NCBI GenBank assembly: GCA_025200525.1
Contig: CM045763.1
Span: forward strand, 89,742,131 to 89,806,130
Length of the DNA stretch: 64,000 nucleotides
Reading direction: 5' to 3'
Source of the DNA: Camellia lanceoleosa
Taxonomy: Eukaryota > Streptophyta > Magnoliopsida > Ericales > Theaceae
Each line of letters opens with the position of its first letter. Position 1 is the first letter of the stretch. The notes under the pieces were generated by a model. It was not told the origin of the DNA, searched no databases, and saw only the letters and a program-made list of their open reading frames with translations. Below are positions 58,855-64,000 of this stretch, piece after piece. A program made the translations under genes and the position numbers.

Positions 58855-58997
58855 TAATATTACATGCACTAATTAGTGTAGATAAGTGATGTGGTATAAT
58901 TTTAGAAGTTTTGGGTATTTGTAATTTGTATAATAAACAGGGTCATTAATGATATCATAACACTAGTTGGTACACTAATTGGTGTATGTAGTACTAC
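58855..58997. mobile_element. Small MITE, second copy
   Basis: Same family as 57074-57241, reversed. Inverted ends are TTACATGCACTAATTAGTG and CACTAATTGGTGTATGTAG, and the shared core is TTTGTAATTTGTATAAT. It is slightly shorter at the left end. Confidence 0.72.
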
Positions 58998-61680
58998 CGT
59001 ATTTAAAATAGTTGGATTTCTCTCATTTATATTTTAATATGAGCGAATTTGAGTGGCCTGTGGAGCTCACAATATGTCTCGTTTCGTTAATTTGAACTAT
59101 TTATTTTGTAGGATCCTGAATGTATATCATGCATGAAAAAAATCAGTTTGATTTGATGTTCGAAACTTTTTTATTTTGTCATATCTCTCTAAAAAAATAG
59201 ACGGCAAATATATTTTAAAAATAAACCATTTATTTTTTGAGAGAGAGACAAGATACAACGAAAATGTTATAATTATCGGATCAATTTAATTTTTATTTTT
59301 ATTTTTATGAATAATATACGTTAAGAATCTTATAAAATAAATAATTTGAATAATCGAAATGAGACAAGCAACAAGCCTTTCATAAGAGCCAAACTCATAG
59401 TTGAAAATCTTGTATAAAGTTTCTATAAGAATTATATATTTTTATTAAAGATACATGGTAGGGGAAACTCTAGAAAGGGAGTGTCACGCTTGCTTTTGAT
59501 TTATTGAACTTATATATAAATCCACATTATTAGACAGCTGACTGGCGGTGGACCCCGGCTGACATGAAGCATTTGAGTGCAATTGTTTATGTTGCCGTAT
59601 GATATGCTGAATATAATATAGTTTTCAACAAAGTATACTCTTTTATAAATACACTTAATATTTTGTATTTTTATAAAAAACAAAATACCAAATAAAAATT
59701 TAAATCCACACAAAATGATAAAAATTTAGAATGCAATTATTAAAAAAAGGAGTGCAATTATTAAAAAAAAAACTAAAAAAATAAAATAATGAGAAATAAA
59801 TTTATGTACAATATGGCTGAAAAGGATATTATATACATAACAACTGTAAACGATTTGGTAGAATTGACTAATTGGAAGATACAGATGTTTTTCTTACCCA
59901 GAGGAATGTTTGGAGGGCCCATCACTCCATCTGCAAGTCTAGACAGTGGTGGGATTGTAAGATTTTTCTTTGTCTTTGAATAAAATTAGGAGGTGGGATA
60001 ACAATACAACATGGAAGTAATGATTACTCAGTGTTAGGGGTCCTCTCTAGACTCTAGCTAGTGGATATAGAAAATGATTAGGTGTGCTTTTGGTTGAGGC
60101 AGGTGAAATTACCTTAGGTATTTTTTTTTAATCCATAATACATATTTGCTTTAGAGTGAGTAATGAGTTGGTATTAAATTATTAATGTTGTTTTAAGTTA
60201 GGCTCCAATGGGGAAAATGTTTATTGAGTGGTGCACTGGTGATGATCAATTCCATTAGTTGGTGTACTACCATTCAACCTGATGATGCAATCGTGCAAAG
60301 ATTTGAGAAATACATATAGCATGCATGATGCTCCACTCCTATAGTTTTTTATTTTTGTATTATTTATTTTTTATTTGAATGTGCAGATTTTGATTAGCAT
60401 TAGACACTAACCAATTGATCATTTTTTTCAATTTCACAATAAGTTGACAGGGTTGCAATGGAGCATAGCCCCCTTGATGGGGGAGTTCTGGGCCTGGTCT
60501 GAATTTTGAAATAATAGTATTTTTAAAACTTTTGGATTTGTGACTTTATAATTCTAACTTTATCTATATATAGTTGAGAGCGAGTTATATCTCTTTCTTG
60601 TTATAATTCTAGATTTTTTTGTTCATAGTGAAATAGTAACAATTGCAAATGTAGTCTTAATTTTAGGCTCTCATTATGTTCTTGTGTATGCGTGTGATTT
60701 ATAATTATGTTAGTTGTGTTTTCTTATTTTTAATGATACACCAATTATGATTAAATGTTCCAAAAATCTTTTAAAAAACAATAATAAGGAGTAATTAGCG
60801 TGTGACAACACTTTTTAGGCGTGATCATGAGAGCCTCTACTAACAAAAATCGAACAAAAAGGATTTAGACTGACCAAACAAGGGTACCATAACATGGGAT
60901 CCGCAGGCTCATGCTTTCTCTATAAACTGTTTGTATGGCTGGAAGAAGCTCAATTCTTAAGGATAAAAAAGCTAGGTCAGACCCAACAACTCAGATCTGG
61001 AAATTAAAGAACTCTAACTCCAATCCTAATAGCAAATTAACAACAACAATAATAATGGATAAAAATCAAGCAACCTATTATTTTCCTAGATTTATAAAGT
61101 GACAAGAACCTATAGCTAGGCAAATCATTTCAAGCTTTCATGGCTAAATTTCAAACTCTTGTGGTGCCCTAGCTATTTAGGTTAATGCAAAATTGCCATG
61201 TTGCAAGCTAAAGTATAGCACTCTTTGATTTTCTCAGTCAAATTCTATCTTTGTTTGTTCTTCTTCAAAAATAACCATATCAGTCATACAATCATATATC
61301 AATTGGTTAATATCACACAATATCAGACAATCTATCAGTGAATATCAATATCAAAAATTCAAAATCTCAATACTTATCAATTGCATCCATGATCATAAGT
61401 AAGAATTTAGTTAAAGCAATAATATTTGCACTCTATTTAAGTTTCTTAACTGCACAAATTTTGATCATCAAAAGCCCATAAGAAGCTAATTAACCAATCA
61501 AATGAAGCTTTCAAATTCACAACAACAAAAGAGTAAAGTGAAGGACAAAGACACCACATTTATCCTGTAAGTTAGTCCTCTAAACAACTCCAAACAAGTA
61601 AACAACCATGTGAAAAAAAAGCAAGAAAAAAGAAAGAAAAAGCAAATCCTTAGCTTTCCTAGCTAGTCATCATCCTGTCT
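58998..61680. other. No gene seen; intergenic DNA downstream of the Dof gene
   Basis: AT-rich intergenic DNA. Short frames (for example at 59510-59713 and 59789-59983) have no recognisable domain. The last few hundred bases probably include the Dof 3' untranslated region. Confidence 0.5.
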
Positions 61681-63086
61681 TTACCATGATCCCCCACCTA
61701 ACATTCCATTCCAAAATCCACCTGAATTCCCTTGTCCTTTATTTTGATGATCAACTTCACTTGTTGTGCTTGAATTCTGTTTTATCGTTCCAAAAGGAAA
61801 CATTAACCTCCCACCAACACCATTCTCTTGAACCGCATGAAGATTCACATACCTGCTTCCAAACCCATCAACAGGAAAACCTAAGTTTGGCTTCAATTCT
61901 TGCAAGGGAAACCCTGAATTGAAAAGTGTATTCGAATCCGGCATCGGTGTTGTTGTTGGGATAAGAGAATTCAATCCCCTAGAAGCAATTCCAGTACTCC
62001 TAAGCAGCTCTAGGGCTGAAATAGGTGTTGAAGTAGACAAAGACAAAGTAGAAGATGAAGAAGAAGAAGAGTTGTGGTGATTGTTTTGAGAGATACTAAG
62101 GTAGTCTTGCATACCAGGGAAAGCTAGGTTAAGATCTTGCAATTGGGCTTCATGGGTCTTATTAGGGTTTTGAGAAGCAAAATTTGAGAGGGTTGGTGGG
62201 TTCAGATCAGGAAGATTATGGGATGATGAAGCTGATGAGGATGATAAAGGTCTCTTGTTTTTCCTTGAGCCTCCTCCAACAGGAACATTTCTGAGGGACC
62301 CACCTTCAGTCCAATACCTTCTACAAGTTTTGCAGAAGTACCTAGGTTGAGTGAGACTGTAGTTGTTGTAGTAACAAAACTTGGTGTTGGTTGAATTGCA
62401 CCTTGGACAATTCAAGGCTTGATCCTTTTGTGGCCTTACCTTTCTCTCCAACATCATAGGCGTCTCTACCTTGGGATTAACCATCCCAACCTCCTGAAAA
62501 CCCTAGAGAGAGAGAGAGAGAGAGACCAAAAGATTATGAAATATAAATCTCGAAAAATCAATTTTGCTAAGAATACAGAAACCAAACAGATAAACTAATA
62601 AACTGATTGTGGTAAACTAGAGGACAAAGGGAACAAGATACCTTTCACTTTGAGGTTTTATGGAAATAGCTAAAGAATGAAAAGATGATAATCACAATTA
62701 TCACCTTTTCCATACCTTTACGAGTTATATATATCACATAAGAAGAAGAAAGAAAAGGTGCAGTGCTTTCATATCCTTCAAGAACAAGTCAAAATTTATT
62801 TTGGAAAATTTTAAAAGGAAAAAAAGCGAAGAAGAGAGACAAAAAATTGATGTGAGTGCAACTTACACTTACCTTGAACATCATCTCATAAAAAAGCAAC
62901 CAATAAAATTGAATTTTACTACTAGCAAAAACATAAAACAGACATAAATCTACCACAATTTCTCAAAATTAAAGGAACTTGTTCTAAATTGACCTTAGTA
63001 GCTGAAACCATAAAAAAATGAGAGAGAAAGAGAGAGATTAAATTGGAGCTAAATTTACTCACCTGAGGCCATTGAGCAGTATCCAT
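61681..63086 (-). CDS. Dof zinc-finger transcription factor
   Basis: There are two exons on the minus strand. Exon 1 (63063-63086) encodes only MDTAQWPQ. Exon 2 (61681-62493) starts [10 protein letters not shown] and gives a 278-aa protein. The intron has GT..AG borders, keeps the frame and has a CT-rich tract (62500-62524) before its 3' end. The Dof domain spans about residues 30-85: Cys37, Cys40, Cys62 and Cys65 form C-X2-C-X21-C-X2-C (CPRC...CKTC), followed by [19 protein letters not shown] Ser-rich region and the Dof-typical ending [10 protein letters not shown] follow. Dof proteins bind AAAG sites in plant promoters. The MDTAQWPQ start resembles the Arabidopsis DOF4.6-type subgroup, from memory. 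It appears intact. Confidence 0.95.
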
Positions 63087-64000
63087 AAGAACTCAGAAGA
63101 AAAAAAGGTTAAGATCAAAAGGCAAATGATGTCTTCAGAGAGAAAATCCACCTTCTTTGTCTGCAATTTCCTTTAATATGCCCAAAAAGAAAAGATGGGT
63201 GAGTTGGCTTTTTGTGTTAGCTTACTTTATCAACTAATGAAGGGGAAAGAGAGAGATGGGTTTGTTTTGACCACAATTCTCATTTCACCATATTATAATG
63301 TTGTTTTGTTTGTGCATTCTTGTGTGGGTTTTATTTTAAATTAAATTTGTGTATTCAACTATATGTTTTCTAATTGTTGGTGGAATTCTGAGTGTATGTT
63401 CTGTGGTGGGTTTCTTCTTTTTTGACCCTATTGTGGGGAAGACTATGATTCTTGTTCTCATGTGGCTCCCTCTTTAGTGCTTTTTAATGACCAATTTAAG
63501 ATTGAGCTAAAAAGAAAAGAAATTTGTTTACATATTTTTATGCTTACATTACATTACATGTGTGTATATCATTTTGAATGTTATTGGCGGGCTCTTTTGC
63601 TTTCTCACTTGCACTCTTTTTGTTTGTTTGGAGATTATTTTTTTTAAATGTTTATCATTTTTTTAAAATGTTTTATTTTGACAAAAAAATATATATTTTT
63701 TATGTTTAGTTGTGATGTTCAAATTGATATACTGGTAATTATGGTGGGTTGATAGGTGCGGATTGTGATCCACTTTATTGTAAAATTGTAATGCAAGATC
63801 TCTATCACATTATTTAAGAATTTGTAATAATTCTTTTCAATTTTAAAATACTAATAAAGTCAAATGATTATTTCACAACCCTTAAATGATGTAATAGAAT
63901 GAAAAGAATCTTAGTTTGACAGCAACAATTTTGTGGTGGTGGCAATGGTGTCGGGTAGCGTTGGTAGTAACAGTGGTTTTGGTGGTGACAATAGCTACGA
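63087..64000 (-). promoter_or_regulatory. Upstream region of the Dof gene
   Basis: On the minus strand this holds the 5' leader and promoter. A CATATTAAAG motif (63173-63182) could act as a TATA element, by position only. Several AAAG/CTTT cores (possible Dof sites) occur. No other gene is seen up to the window end, where TGGTGGTGG-like motifs appear. Confidence 0.35.

Noticed and set aside
61686..61922. Plus-strand frame opposite the Dof gene
   Set aside because: Shadow of the Dof coding sequence.

Overview
The window is nuclear DNA from a flowering plant, most likely a eudicot. It is AT-rich and intron-containing, and it holds two plant genes among Ty3/gypsy, Ty1/copia, CACTA, LINE, SINE, hAT and Mutator-type elements. 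I cannot name the species from sequence alone.

Positions 1-48,830 are almost entirely transposable elements, many nested. A decayed CACTA transposase (1-1389) and a matching CACTA end (37198-38465) look like two parts of one old element. It appears to be split by a Tat-type Ty3/gypsy retrotransposon (2806-18314; 5-bp target duplication GTAAT, near-identical LTRs) and by a second, 18.3-kb CACTA element (18863-37197). The gypsy element carries gag-pol on the minus strand. Between pol and its 3' LTR it carries two antisense reading frames, one a spliced plant-mobile-domain gene. The inner CACTA element has TNP2-like and TNPA-like genes on the minus strand. Near its 3' end it holds a tandem array of about 35 monomers of ~162 bp, partly arranged as a five-monomer higher-order repeat. 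Further right are a LINE relic (38466-39284), a truncated copia element (39285-43956) interrupted by a solo LTR (39848-41693), and a head-to-head LINE copy (44740-48827) that looks like a twin-priming inversion.

Positions 49,000-51,400 hold a fold-back element and two non-autonomous hAT-type elements with 8-bp target duplications.

Positions 51,768-64,000 contain the two real genes. The first is a three-exon ORM/ORMDL gene (plus strand, 157 aa) for a regulator of serine palmitoyltransferase; its introns contain at least four inverted-repeat elements. The second is a Dof zinc-finger transcription factor (minus strand, 278 aa) with an 8-codon first exon. Nothing suggests the two genes act together. 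The intergenic DNA is AT-rich and shows no further gene I can support.

The strongest candidates for something new are the CACTA-borne satellite with higher-order structure, the antisense gene in the gypsy element, and the inverted LINE. All repeat assignments rest on motifs and terminal structure seen by eye, not on database searches.
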